DNA from: Phascolomyces articulosus
Taxonomy: Eukaryota > Mucoromycota > Mucoromycetes > Mucorales > Lichtheimiaceae
Length of the DNA stretch: 64,000 nucleotides
Direction: 5' to 3'
NCBI GenBank assembly: GCA_025677815.1
Contig: JAIXMP010000069.1
Location: forward strand, 1 to 64,000
Shown here: piece after piece, positions 39,576-51,181 of the stretch
How positions within the stretch are numbered: the stretch's first letter is position 1
Layout of the letters: every line of letters begins with the position of its first letter
The notes under the pieces: model-generated
Databases searched by the model: none
Told to the model about the DNA's origin: nothing
What the model saw: the letters and a program-made list of their open reading frames with translations, nothing else
Program-made: the position numbers and the translations under genes

Positions 39576-42196
39576 TTAAATTCGAGCCTTTTTCTGTTTC
39601 GGCCATCCACTGCCCAATGATGCTTTAGATCCGTTTTCATGTGTTCGACTCCTTTTCTTTTTCTTTTTTAAATTTTTGTTAACCTCGTCTTTTCCTTTTA
39701 CAGACATAGGAATTAATTTCGATTCTTCATGTTCTCGATTTTTCTTTTTCTTTTTCTTCTTTTTCTTGTGTCCTTCCTTATCAGTCACAAGGTTTGCATC
39801 GTTTTTGATTCCATTTTCCTTGGTCGTTGCTTCCACCTTATCATTGACCGATCCATCCGTTGATGCCTTTTCTTTCTTCTTTTTCTTTTTCTTTTTTCCC
39901 TCAAACTCTTTCACGGCACATTGAGGTAATTCTACTTGCTTCAACCCTTCTTCCATTTCAATGCTTTTATAGGGTACATTGCCATTATTGTATGCAGAGC
40001 CATTGGGCGTTACTCTGGTTTCTATCGGAACATCATACTTGGTAGGTACGTTGCGGGTCAACGTGTCCGGAGCTTGTTTACATTGTATATGAGATGAAAT
40101 CAACTTTGATTCCTCATCATTGTCACTAATATCGTCATCAACTGAATTAACATAAACTGGTAGGACTTCTTTTTCTAGATGGATCCCTGCTGGTGGTTCT
40201 TTCAGTGTATCAACTGATTTTGAGTTTGGTTTGGTTTGGATGCTTTCGTTCGATTCTTCGTCTTCACTAGAAGATTTCTCGCCCGATTCGGCACTGTGAC
40301 TGACTTCTTTTTCGTTGCTGGAAGGCATAGCAACCAACTCTTTCGACTTTCTAACTGGTGGATTCTTTCTACCAAGACTAGTGTCATGAGCCAAAGTCGT
40401 TCCACGTTCTCTCTTGTCTTCGGAACGTTCACTAAGTGTTAATGACTCCATTCGCACTTTTTCCAATAATTTGCAAATTCGTTCTAGAACAGCTACAATA
40501 TCTTGTAAACTTCCTAGTAAGGTCATGACTGTTTCATGATCATACTCTTCATATTTGGCCTCGATTTCCTGAAGTATCTCCTTTTCAATTTCCGTTTTCC
40601 GCAGCAGCAGATATTCATGCAAGCCATCTCCTAGAATCATTCTTGAAAACTTTCTTCGTTGAAAATCATTTTTTATATTTCTATATGAACCATTGTCAAC
40701 ATTTGTGTGTTTAGTTTAATTCTCTTCATTCCCATATATTTATTTTTTTAAACATATAACTAAATCAATATACTTACAAAAAAGATTTGCATAATAAAGC
40801 AAACTTCTTCATTGCCCATCGATCAAACCATACAGCAAGAAATCGATCCCTTAGTACAGTATAAATTTCTTTATAAGGTATGAAGCTTCTATCATAACCC
40901 GCTCTTATTCCTATAGTAAAATAAATCATTAAGTCATATCAGTATATAATCCATCGATTTAAAGGAGAATGAAAGGTACCCCTGGAATCACTTACTGAGT
41001 TGTTTCAGCTGTCCTTCAATAAAAGGTTGAGCAAAAATAGTATAATCAGCACCAGGATCTAACTCATGGTATGGTGTCATCAATCGTTTCCACTCATCAA
41101 ATGGGTCCCGAGGTGGCTGATGATATTGTAATGCTATCCTATATATTAATATAATAATATCTAAATTAATATTTTTATCATATATCATAATAAAGTTCTT
41201 TTATTCAGACATACTTCATTAAACCTAATTTACGAGCTTGACCACTTTTCTGTAATATCGAAATTGCGGTTTTTTTCATTTCATCCAAGTCATTTTCTCG
41301 TAAATGCTAAAATTGCAGATCCAAATAATGTTAATATTTGGTTCATAGTTTATTTTCATCTTTCGTCAAAATGATCTTTTCTCCCTCTTCTCAATCAACC
41401 TCCCCCTAATTTTCCACTTACATTGAGGTATTCTATTGAAACTTGTTTATCTTTTGGACGCCATGATGGCCAAAAGGATGATTCGGTGGGTATATTATCA
41501 CAGCGCTTTTTAAGATAATCAAGTCGTTTTCCCGGTTCATCCATAACATTTAGTAATGCCAACACATCTTGGACATCTGGGTGTTTACCATGCTTCATCG
41601 ACCATATTATTTCAATATTTTCCCGAGCGGCTGGTCTGTCATTATTTTCCACTAATTCATTAATATACGCAAGGAAGATATCCACTTTCTAAACAATCCG
41701 TTCATATTCAAGTCAGCTTCGAATATAATCCGCAATCAATCAAATAATTTTCACCCCTTTTTTGATTATTCCTAATATCTCCACACAAAGTATCCAAACC
41801 CCAAAGTAAAATGATAGTTACATGACGATTGAGACAAATACGATGAGCAGCTTCTAAATAATTAATAGGGTCGCGTTTGGTATGTTTTGCTAATAACAAT
41901 CCAGTCTATCAAAAAATCAAAAAAAAGCATGTCAAATATCTTCCCTTATGACTATAAAATCCATCCTTTTCTTTTCTGTCTTTTGATGTTACCTGCCAAT
42001 AAGAAGAAATATCAAAGAGACCAGTTCCAACAAGAAGATCGTACAATTCAGTGGCATCTTCGAATTGCTGTCTATGAATCATGACACATAAAGCCGCTTT
42101 ACATGCCTCAATTCCGTCTTCACTTGTGAAGTTTGGATCTAAATATCGATCTTTTTTATTTTTCAGATCTTCATCGACAGACGGCAGCACGACCAT
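39576..42196 (-). CDS. Helical-repeat protein with lysine-rich nucleolar-type tail; possible Pol I factor
   Basis: Seven exons (42196-41993, 41905-41822, 41688-41422, 41306-41215, 41138-40996, 40910-40778, 40680-39576) close in frame to 675 residues. Residues 1-310 are paired helices resembling TPR/HAT units (EACKAALCVMIHRQQFEDAT, YLEAAHRICLNRHKVDIFLA, RENIEIIWSMKHGKHPDVQD). Then come a Trp-rich segment (FLAVWFDRWAMKKFALLCKS), a helix, and about 250 acidic/serine-rich residues. Three lysine runs (KKKKKKKKEK, KKKKKKKKKN, KKKKKRSR) form a nucleolar-localisation-like tail. Helical repeats plus this tail resemble RNA polymerase I TAF1A/Rrn11-type factors, but that is a guess without alignment. 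The last exon alone is a 355-codon ORF and could be mistaken for a separate gene; the splice at 40778/40680 keeps frame. The start may lie further upstream if an exon beyond the acceptor-like site near 42204 exists. Confidence 0.7.
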
Positions 42197-42621
42197 TGGA
42201 CTGGAATGGCATGTCAAAAAAAAAGAAAAAAGTAAGAAAATAAAGGTTATCAAATCCCTAAAACCACAATTTTTTTTCTCGAAAAGCAAGCTCCGCCACT
42301 CTTTGTGAGTGATTGCTTTTGAAGGAAAATGTGGTCAATTTTTATCAACGCAGGAGATTAACAGTATCTTCATGGTCGTAGGTAAATCTTTTATGCAGTA
42401 TCCACGTTTTATTTCAATAGATTATAATATAAATAACGCTAGGTTACAATGTGTAAATTTTTGACTTTGATAATTGAAATCATCCATAACTAGCGTAAAT
42501 ATCATTGTTTGCATTATTGTTGATCCTGTTGTCATAGCAACCGAAATCCTAGTGTAGAAGCGGGGAAATCTTCGTATTACCTTTCTCTTTTTTTTTCCTA
42601 CCAACTTAGAAAATCTTTAAT
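42197..42621. promoter_or_regulatory. Divergent promoter between helical-repeat gene and WDR53-like gene
   Basis: A 425-base region between the two starts. An acceptor-like sequence (cattccag on the minus strand, near 42204) precedes the minus-strand ATG, so a short 5' exon of that gene may also be here. Confidence 0.35.
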
Positions 42622-44375
42622 ATGGAAAAAACACCACTCACGCCGAGTACTCGGTTGAACGGGCATAAAGGGGCCGTACTATGTGCCAAATATTCAGAAG
42701 ATTCGCCTCTTGGACCTAACATTCTTGCTTCTGGATCAGGTAATCCAAGGAAAGATGTGTGTTAGGACTGAATCTCTTTCTTTATTTTAACATGAAAATG
42801 AAATGGTTGATTCATAGAGGATCAGACATGTCGACTTTGGGATCTTCGACAAATGCGAGTTGCAAAGGGTATTCAAAAATTTGACGACGCTGTAAATATT
42901 ATAATGAAGAGGGAGGGAGGGAGGAGGAAAGTGGGGGAATTCACTTTAATTTTTTCTTTGCTTTTTAGGTTTCTAGTGTCGCGTTTGGACAAAAATCTGA
43001 ATTATACTTGTCAGTTGGTACCAAGGTATATATAGTTTTTGATGATTAAAAAAGATATTGTAACATTTACTAAGTGGATAATGTATCTATCTAGATTTAC
43101 ACATATGATTTGCGACAGGATGGTATGATTATAAGTGAGCCAGTTCAACAGTACGAGTTTAGTCAAGATGAGATCAATAATGTAAATGATTCTTTTTCGT
43201 GCCCCATTAATAAATGATATATCTCATTCTAATAGAAATGTGTAATAAAAATATATAGATTGATATTCATCCTAATGGAAAATATCTTGCTACTGCAGAT
43301 GATCAAGGAGAAATCAAAGTTAGTAAGTTCTCCAACCCATTATTACTTGATCATTACATTCATCGAATGAAAATCTATTGTTTTCTTAACAAAACTAAAA
43401 CGCACTATATATAAATGCTTTAGTTGATCTCAAGCGTCATAAACTATATAAAAAGCTAGTGAAAAAACATAATAACGTAAATTACTAATCTTTTTTGCAT
43501 TTATTACTACTTGGAAACGAATACTAACGAATAGACTATATGTATACGGTGAATGATAGATTTCGATGGCAGTTCGATTCCGCCCAAAGAAACCATGGGA
43601 AGGTAAATATCAAATCATATTCTTTTTTTCTTTTGTTCAAAACAAAAAACTCATCTTTATTCTTTTTAGTTTGGTCTGGTGGTTTGGATTGTCGATTGTT
43701 TCAATGGGACTTTTCAAGAGGAACTCCATTGAATGGTTATGATACCAGTAAGTTTAACATTAATCTGTATTATTATTTATGGTCAAAAGAATCATCATAT
43801 TAATATACTATATTAGATGCTAGCGAACCCTCTTCTACCCAAATGTTCAACCCTCCATTTGTTTATTCTATTGATATATCTTTTTCTGGACAATGGGTTG
43901 CAGCTGGCTTAGGTGATTGTAGTATCCAAATTTTAGGAGAAGTGGGAGGATCAAAGAAAAAGAAGAAACAAACATGTCATGCACGTCTTATGGATGCTCA
44001 TACCAATCTTGTCAACTGCTTGTAAGTACACCATCACGTGGATATATATAAAAGAGCTAAAGTCCATTAGAGATTGCTAAGTATAAAAAACACACTTTTA
44101 GATCATTTTTACCATCACAAGGTGATTCATCATCGTCAGAACAACTTTTATCTGGTTCTGCAAATGGTATTTTGGCACGGTGGGAGTTGGATGAAGAACA
44201 AATTCTTGCAAATGATACATTAGGACCCAAAGCGACCTATCAATTGGATAATTCGATGGCACGTTTGAATTGGATTGAATCATGCGGTATCGAATCTGAT
44301 TCACATAGAATTGTAGCTGCAGGTGTAGGCAATCAAGAAAATCAAGGCATATTGAATATCTATTCCATCATTTAA
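42622..44375 (+). CDS. WD40-repeat protein, WDR53-like
   Basis: Ten exons (42622-42739, 42818-42891, 42969-43025, 43095-43181, 43259-43322, 43424-43476, 43560-43602, 43670-43747, 43817-44021, 44102-44375) give 350 residues, near the 358 of human WDR53. Blades: GHKGAVLCAKYSEDS...ILASGSEDQTCRLWDLR, VSSVAFGQKSELYLSVGTK, INNIDIHPNGKYLATADDQG, MAVRFRPKKPWEVWSGGLD, YSIDISFSGQWVAAGLGD, and a last blade with LLSGSANGILARWELD. Three blocks track WDR53 closely: DEIN(N/C), ATADDQGEIKVIDLKRHKLY, and FRPKKPWE...SGGLD before a FNPPFVYSI segment (LNPALAHSI in human, from memory). WDR53 is a putative DCAF substrate receptor of CUL4-DDB1; the function here is inferred. A plus-strand ORF beginning at 43540 is a frame shadow: the real exon starts at 43560. 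Confidence 0.85.
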
Positions 44376-44542
44376 TAACAATAATAATAGTAAAAAAAAG
44401 GCCATCAACGACTTTCTTTTTAATAATAATATATAAATATATATGTATAATAATATATGAACAATTTGGTGTAAATAATACAAAAAGAAAAGAGGGAGGA
44501 ACGGGTGAAATAAGAATAAACAAAAAAAAAATCTTTGCTTTT

Positions 44543-47500
44543 TTATGATGCAATATCTTGTACAGCATATGTAGTATTTGGAGGTTGCAGGAATCGTTGC
44601 TGTTGTTCAACAAAGAATGTTGCAGTTTTGGATTTAGCTCTAACAAGAACCTGCTGGGCACTGTTGAGATAAACTGTAGCAGCAGATACACTAGCGGATA
44701 TAGCTGATACTCGTACACCAGGTAACAATAAATTACCTGTTTTGAGAGGAACCAAATCCACTGAGAATTCGAGAACTTCTCCAGGCTATATATTCAGTAA
44801 TAATACATCGTCAATTAATATCCATAAACACATTATTTGTATTGGAAAGGGGAGTATATGGGTGTTCTTTTACCTTTGAAGTAAATCTCAGTCGTCGTTT
44901 CCCAGATAATAACCAGTTATCATAATCAACATCGATATCGTAATAGAATTCATTATCTGATGGTTCATTATTTTCCATAGTCCAACCAGGTGACTGTTTG
45001 ATACGTAAAGTGCAAGGACATGCTTCTGATACAAGCAAATCTCTTTCAGGATCCGTAAGCACCAATTCAGCAGTATGTAAAACCTAAAATAGAAATTAAA
45101 GTTCAGTATAACTCAATAACTATATTACATATCATCCAAAATATATGAAGTATCCTCCCTTACCTTGGAAATAGGAACTTCAAGTGGGAAAAGAATAGCA
45201 TTTGTTCGAAGTTTAGGAGCATTATCTTTAATAGTACGTACAGTGATAGCCTCATGTTCCTATAAATTGATTTGACATTAATATAAGCATGAAAAGATTA
45301 TTCACATGATAAAACAAACAAATATATATGCTTTTATATACTTTACCTCGAAAAATTCTTCAATAAGATCCAGTAACTCGACCTTGGTTTTCAAATCACG
45401 ATTCAGTAAGAAAGATTCGCACAATTCTGCATCAAAGTCCTCCAAATGGACAACATCAGTTAGACCATAACTGACATAATCAATGGATGATAAGAACGCT
45501 TCTTTAACTTTGGAGAAAACATAGGCGAAGTGTTGGCTAGCTTGATGTTGTATCAATTTTCGTTTAAGCATAGCACCAACACTTGCTTCCACTTCATCCT
45601 TCAATGTGCGATACTTTGCAAAGAATCGAACCTTTGGTTTGAGATCTGGCGTTATCCCCACCATTCCCATTTAAAATAAGTATAAACAGCTATCAAACAT
45701 AGTAACCATTGAAATAAAACACATACCATGATCTACATTTTCTCGCTTTACTAATTTATACACAAATGTTGCTGCTTGTTTTGGGAAGAGGGTCTAAAAA
45801 ATAAAGAAACCGATAAGAGAACTGTTAGTTTACAGCCCGATAAATTAATGATCCCATGTACACATAGTCATATGTCTATTACCAAATCCCATTGTTCAAC
45901 AGTAGAGCTGCTTTCTACAGCATATGATTTTGATGGTATCAACTTGGATTCTAGTATTCGGACAGGATGATCACCGTTACACGACACATCTACTTTGAGG
46001 AATACGCTATAAATCATATATTTAACCAAAGGAATCATTAAGACGTCAAGAGAAAAGGACAAAAATATAAAATATATATTAATGAGAAAGTATTATTTAC
46101 CAAGTTTCTCGGAAAATGCTCGTTTCTGTGACAACAAGTGGGATTGTGACATGAATCGAATGTGCAGATATAAATTCGCGTGTGTTACCTTCACATTCAT
46201 AGATAACAGTTGTTTTCATCTATTTAATTTTGATATTTATTAATATTCTATATATCCTATTCACAGAAAGAATAAAAAAAATCCGCGACTTACTCTGTAT
46301 TCAAACTCGGTGTAAGAACCTTCATATTCAACTAAAAGTTCCAGATTTTGTTCAGGTTCACAATCAGGAAGAACAATTTCACCACTATCCAACATATCAA
46401 GCTTGAGGGATTTGGAATCTGTTTTTAATGAAAATTAATCACAAGTTTTCTTTTCTTCCTCTTACACCAAAAAAGCTAAGTATACAATTACCTTCGTCAT
46501 TTTCTCCTTGAAGTGTTGCTTGTACTTTATTGGTTTTTAATATAGAGAATCCTTCCATTTGTGGTTCCAACAGTACTTTTCCCTTTGAGATTGATTTCTT
46601 TCCAGTATTGATGCGGACAGCCAATTGTTGTCGTTCACCAAGACAGACTAATATTAACAAGAATCAATAGGGGCGGTCACCGTTATCGTTGCTGCTACTT
46701 TCCATATAAAATAAATATATACTTACTTTGGTCAGGTTGATTTACTGTTGCTTGAAGACGGTTCACATCATGGTTAAGACGTAAAATGCGTTTCTTTTGT
46801 CCATCCTTCATGAAGTTATGTGTGAACACAAGTTTTCCAACATACATTTCACATGCTTCAACAACATAGTTTCCGGATGTTGAAGTCTATATACCGTTTT
46901 TTTTTTTGTTAAAAAACCCGCATATACATTCAGGTGCTAAAGATACTTTTATTATCATTACCTTGCTTGTAAGATATATCTTATTTTTTCCAGGTGCTAA
47001 ATCCAAATTCTTGGTATCAAACCATATTTGTTCAGGATCATTTCCAACAAGTCTTAAACAGAGTGTATCACAGTGGAGACTCTATACAAAATTATAATTT
47101 AGATCAGTGTATGTAGAGAAAGTCTATTAATAAATGTCTATAAGTACAGATAAAGTACCTTTGGTAAATAATTCTCAATACAAATTTCAACACTACTGCT
47201 TTCCACTGCAGACTGTTCATCAATAATGGATACAACAACTATCCCAAACATGGGAGCAAATGGTCTACGTATATCTTTTTTTTTTACCAATTATTAGTTT
47301 CTTCAGATTTTTGACAGGCCCTTTTTATAAATAAGAAATTTTACCAGCATCAAGCTTATAAACGTTGGAAAGTAATTCTTCCATGTAACGTGTAGCATCT
47401 TCTTTGGGTAAACACTTTGCATTCTTGAGTAACGTCAACAATGATTCTATATACGTAAGAACAAAATAAGGGTAAAAATCCCTTGTGGGTTAAGGATAAT

Positions 47501-50066
47501 CATAATTCCGCAACCTGTGCTACATATTGCATAATATAACTATCCATCATAGTAGTAGTAGTAATAATAAAAAGGATATTGATCAGTTTTTCCCAGTCGC
47601 TTTTGTGAATCAGCACATTTTACGAGTAAGCTGTTCTCGATAGAACCCCAATCCTGTTCATCGTAGCGTCTTATCAAGGATTCAAAAATCATTACTGCGT
47701 CTTCGAGTTTGTCACGGGTACTAATAATAATTCAGTTGGCAACGGTTTATAATTATGTTCTTCTTATCCACAATGTTTATTCTTTTATACACTTACTACT
47801 TCAGTGCGGCAATATCTCCATGGACTGTAAGTGCTGCTCTTGGTCGATAACAGGTATCATAACTTTTAATAGCCCGTGTACTCAAAGCCTTTTTTTTTTC
47901 AATAAATTAGTACTAGTTGTACTTATCCAACCCTATTCATAATCATGAATAAAAGAAAGCAACGTACCATGTACATTTTATCAAATGCCTCCACTGAATT
48001 GATTGCTTCGAGCAACTTTACGTTTGTCATAGGATCCTTAGGTTTTGCTGATGCTTTTGTACCCTCATCTCCAACCTTGGTATCAAGATAGATAGAAAAT
48101 GGTTCGGTAACAGGTAAATGTTTGTATTTGGTTCCCAACTTATCTAACTATATATATATTCCAACAGCAACAGTAAAAAATAGTAAAATAAAATACAAAT
48201 TAGAATTTCGAACGTTAAATACAATGTATTTCCTACTCTTCTTTCTTTTTTTTTTTTTTTTGGTTTCCTATAAATCTATTATGTGTTACCTGTCTTCTAG
48301 CAGTTAATAAAAGGTCAGCCTTGACGGCACTGTAGAGGATAGCGAAATTTGGATCAGCGGCAGTAAGATTTGTTGAAAATGGTTCACATTCATTTACAAT
48401 GTTCATGCATGCTGAAAATACCCATGATTCCACAAAGTTATCAACCAAAACATCCTAAATAAATATGTATATATTTGTATGAACATCATATATTTTCACA
48501 TCATCGACTAAACCTGCCCTTCCCTCGTCTCCATTTGTTGAAGTTCAAAACTAATTACCTCATTTTCTCGAATTGCTGGAATGAAACCGCTGATGAATAA
48601 CTGACCACGCTTGCAAACTTCTATAATTCGCTGCAACTTCAATAACATACGAGTTTGTCGAGCAAACAAGTAACAACGGAAATCAAAAACCGAGATAATA
48701 TTCTTATTAATCAAATCACGATAACCCTTTCTTTTAAAATCCAAAATGTTGCCACAATCATCTCCTGCTTCTGTTGCACCAAAGTGACCAAACCATGCCA
48801 GTGCTTTATCTATATTGATTTATGCAATATCAGAGATCCATTTTGTTCAAAATTGATAGTCCATGAGATATCAACTCTTTCTTTCTTCCACTTTCCGCTT
48901 TTTTTATAGTCTTTCGTTACCTCGTAACACTTGAAAGAAAGATGCTTCAAGTTCATCATATTGGATAAGAGCATCTTCATACAACGTCATAATTTCAAAT
49001 GCTTGTGCAAGTCCTTCCTACATAATTCCCAAAATGAGTAAAATATCCCATCCTTATTCAGATATTGTACTGTTCGTCCACCTTCTTTCCAAAAAAAAAA
49101 TATTTACTTTTAAAATAAAAAATGTGCAATAATTCCAGCCAGGCATATGACGTTGCATATCTAACCGTCGAGTATCTTCTTGGATTTGCAAGACTTGCAT
49201 ATCAAAACTGGCTAAAATGCTTTCTTTCATCTTTTCAAGAAATGATGTCCAGAGTTCTGAAGAAGGGTCATCTTGATCCACAATACGAATGTATGCACAT
49301 CTATTATTACCATGAATGATCATGTTAGCGATATTGCACTATTTATCACTCAGCAAATACCATTTTTTTTCTCTTGTTAATGCATTTCCTCTTCCTCAAA
49401 ATTAAGATAACGTTTACCTATCACGTTTTCCTTGGTTGAAATCAGCACGAATCTTATCAAACACAGATGTTTTTAATCCAAGATAATTATTGGTTCGTTT
49501 CGTATCTTGGCCAGCAACATAAACAATTAACCATTCTTGATTCTTTTTAGTAGCAATAAGATCCACCCACGTCTTGATCTGTTTTTTTACTTTATTCTTA
49601 TACACGTCGTTATCCTAATAAGAAATATATCAATACGTATCAGGATACAATATGGATCATCTATTCCGTTTTTTCCCCTTTCTTCCTGTGTGTTGGACAT
49701 AAGATATATCTTTCTACGTGAATATTTCACAGGAGTATTTACATCGCAATTAACAAAGTAAAGATTGAGGTACGTCGTATGTGCTGAAAGTAATGGTTGT
49801 GGAATTTGCTCAAAATTGAATCGTTGTAAATCGACTTCTAGTGATGGAATAAAACGCTCGGAACGTTGGCTAGAAGGATGCCATTGTAAGTTTTTTAAAG
49901 GAAGTCGTGATGAAAGGTCGTTCGCTACAAGTGGCCAAACGCCAAACTCATCGCAATCTATATTATAAAAAACAGTTATTATTTTTACATTCTTATATTT
50001 AAACGTATGAATAGCTCTTTAACAAACTTATAACTCACAAGTGACTGTAACCTTTCTTCCATTCAT
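44543..50066 (-). CDS. TRS130: TRAPPII complex subunit Trs130 / TRAPPC10
   Basis: Twenty-three exons encode 1182 residues; yeast Trs130 has 1102. Exons: 50066-50039, 49957-49743, 49614-49418, 49300-49108, 49017-48921, 48809-48514, 48454-48290, 48147-47968, 47888-47797, 47720-47580, 47454-47345, 47274-47159, 47081-46962, 46886-46727, 46647-46492, 46418-46294, 46219-46101, 46006-45883, 45793-45727, 45645-45347, 45259-45164, 45083-44874, 44785-44543. Family landmarks: the start KVTVTYCDEFGVWPLVANDL; YKNKVKKQIKTWVDLI; WTSFLEKMKESILASFDMQV; RRLDMQRHMPGWNYCTFFIL; EGLAQAFEIMTLYEDALIQY; QRIIEVCKRGQLFISGFIPA; then beta-rich C-terminal domains. The protein is part of the TRAPPII exchange factor for Ypt31/Rab11 at the trans-Golgi. 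All introns are gt/ag except the one between exons 10 and 11 (47579-47455), which is AT-AC. Confidence 0.93.
47455..47579 (-). other. AT-AC (U12-type) intron in TRS130
   Basis: A 125-base intron. The 5' end on the coding strand is ATATCCTTTTT, a perfect match to the U12 donor consensus ATATCCTT. It ends TTCTTAC just before GTATATAG. The branch-site consensus TTCCTTAAC appears as ATCCTTAAC 35 bases before the end, with a weaker CCTTA copy 12 bases before it. Splicing AT to AC joins GATCA with GTATATAGAA, reading KTDQYIESLLTLLKN in the expected TRS130 frame. No gt/ag choice does this: the only nearby ag (ATAG) creates the wrong phase, and reading through meets a TAG stop. Confidence 0.85.
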
Positions 50067-50104
50067 CCTCACTTCTTTTTTTTTCTAATGGAATAAAGCG
50101 TTCA

Positions 50105-50107
<3 letters not shown>

Positions 50108-50138
<31 letters not shown>
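50108..50138. repeat. Poly(dA:dT) tract of about 31 bases upstream of TRS130
   Basis: An uninterrupted A run on the plus strand (T on the TRS130 coding strand), about 40 bases before the TRS130 start codon. Such tracts exclude nucleosomes in fungal promoters. A retroposed poly-A tail is less likely since no adjoining insert is seen. Confidence 0.7.
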
Positions 50139-50144
<6 letters not shown>

Positions 50145-50312
50145 AGGTACCACACGTAACAATGATATTAAACTGTTACAAGTGGCTATACTCCGCGAAA
50201 GCTCAGGGACTTTGTGTCACCAAACATTCATTCATTATTAATTATCATTTAAATGTATTATCGCATCCATGAAAAACATAAACGAAAGAAAAGAAATATG
50301 TTGATTTATTTA

Positions 50313-50948
50313 TCAGTTCTTTTTTGGAGATGGGGGTCGAGGGATAGTAGAGGCTACATTAGGAGCAGGAGGTTCATATTTTGGAGGAGGAGCTGTTTGA
50401 TAAGAAACAGGTGGAGAGTTGGAAGCACCAACAGTGGTAGCGCGAGGCCCTGGTTGGTATGGTGTTGATCCAGTGGGAGGTGGAGGAGCTTGCGCTTGTG
50501 TAGGTGGATGAACTGTTCCATAATAAGCGGTTGAGGGATTAGGTGTCGAATAATGCTGTGCAACGTATTGAGCATGCTCACGCTCCTTGATCATGACATA
50601 GAATCCATGCAAATGTCCTAAGTTCTTGGCGTAAATAAAACTTCTTGCTCTTTTTCACTTGGCATATATTTTTTAAGCAGATTAATTCTATATATACTTA
50701 CCAGGTATATAGCCAAGGATTGTCAAACAACTATTATATATAAAATATATATGCCAAGTTAGCAAAAATCATTATTATTCTCTTTCTAGGCGCCAAGATA
50801 TTGGCAGGCCTAATAACAATTACATATCTGTCAAAAAAAGAAAAACTCACAGATTGATCCAGAAATCAGCACCACATCCTTTCAATAGAAAGACGCCCAC
50901 TGGCGGTAATAACATAATGATAAGAATAAGGCAGCAGTCGTCCAACAT
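50313..50948 (-). CDS. PMP3/UPF0057-family small membrane protein with proline-rich tail
   Basis: Three exons (50948-50851, 50730-50702, 50617-50313) give 143 residues. The first 55 form the two-helix PMP3 module: CLILIIMLLPPVGVFLLKGC, GADFWINLCLTILGYIPGHL, HGFYVMIKE. The family stamps LPPVGVF, GCGxDFWINL and LTxLGYIPGxxH are intact. Canonical Pmp3 is 52-60 residues and ends soon after these helices. Here about 85 more residues follow, rich in Pro, Tyr, Gln and Thr (AQAPPPPTGSTPYQPGP and the like, ending PRPPSPKKN). Pmp3 proteins sit in the plasma membrane and affect membrane potential and cation tolerance. The tail offers possible SH3/WW-binding sites on the cytosolic side, which is inference. 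Confidence 0.85.
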
Positions 50949-51181
50949 TCTGTGTATTAAATAAGAGTGATTATTGGAAATTTATAATAGCCAAGAAACA
51001 ATAGCAAAAAAAAAAAAAATTGATAAAAAAAGAAATGATTTGTTGATCAACTATCAAAATCGCATTTTATAGACAGAAATGAATTAAATGGTCACTTGAT
51101 CAAAACTTTGTGACTCTAAATAATAATACTAATAATAACAGCTAAACATATCTTGTGCATAATTATATATAAGACTACTTT

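Noticed and set aside
39576..40640. Single-exon lysine-rich gene of 354 codons
   Set aside because: A phase-matched splice links it to six upstream exons and the combined frame closes exactly, so it is treated as the last exon of a 675-residue protein.
43540..43803. Plus-strand ORF inside the WDR53-like gene
   Set aside because: It spans an intron and is out of frame. The true exon starts at 43560 after gatag and continues the WDR53 alignment (MAVRFRPKKPWE).
45302..45670. TRS130 exon beginning at the ATG near 45670
   Set aside because: The frame upstream hits TAA with no acceptor. The acceptor cgccag at 45646 gives phase-correct continuation (VDHDLKPKVRFF).
47441..47580. Ordinary gt/ag intron at the TRS130 exon 10/11 junction
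   Set aside because: Every gt in the region gives the wrong phase or lies after a TAG stop; only AT-AC joining keeps the conserved frame.
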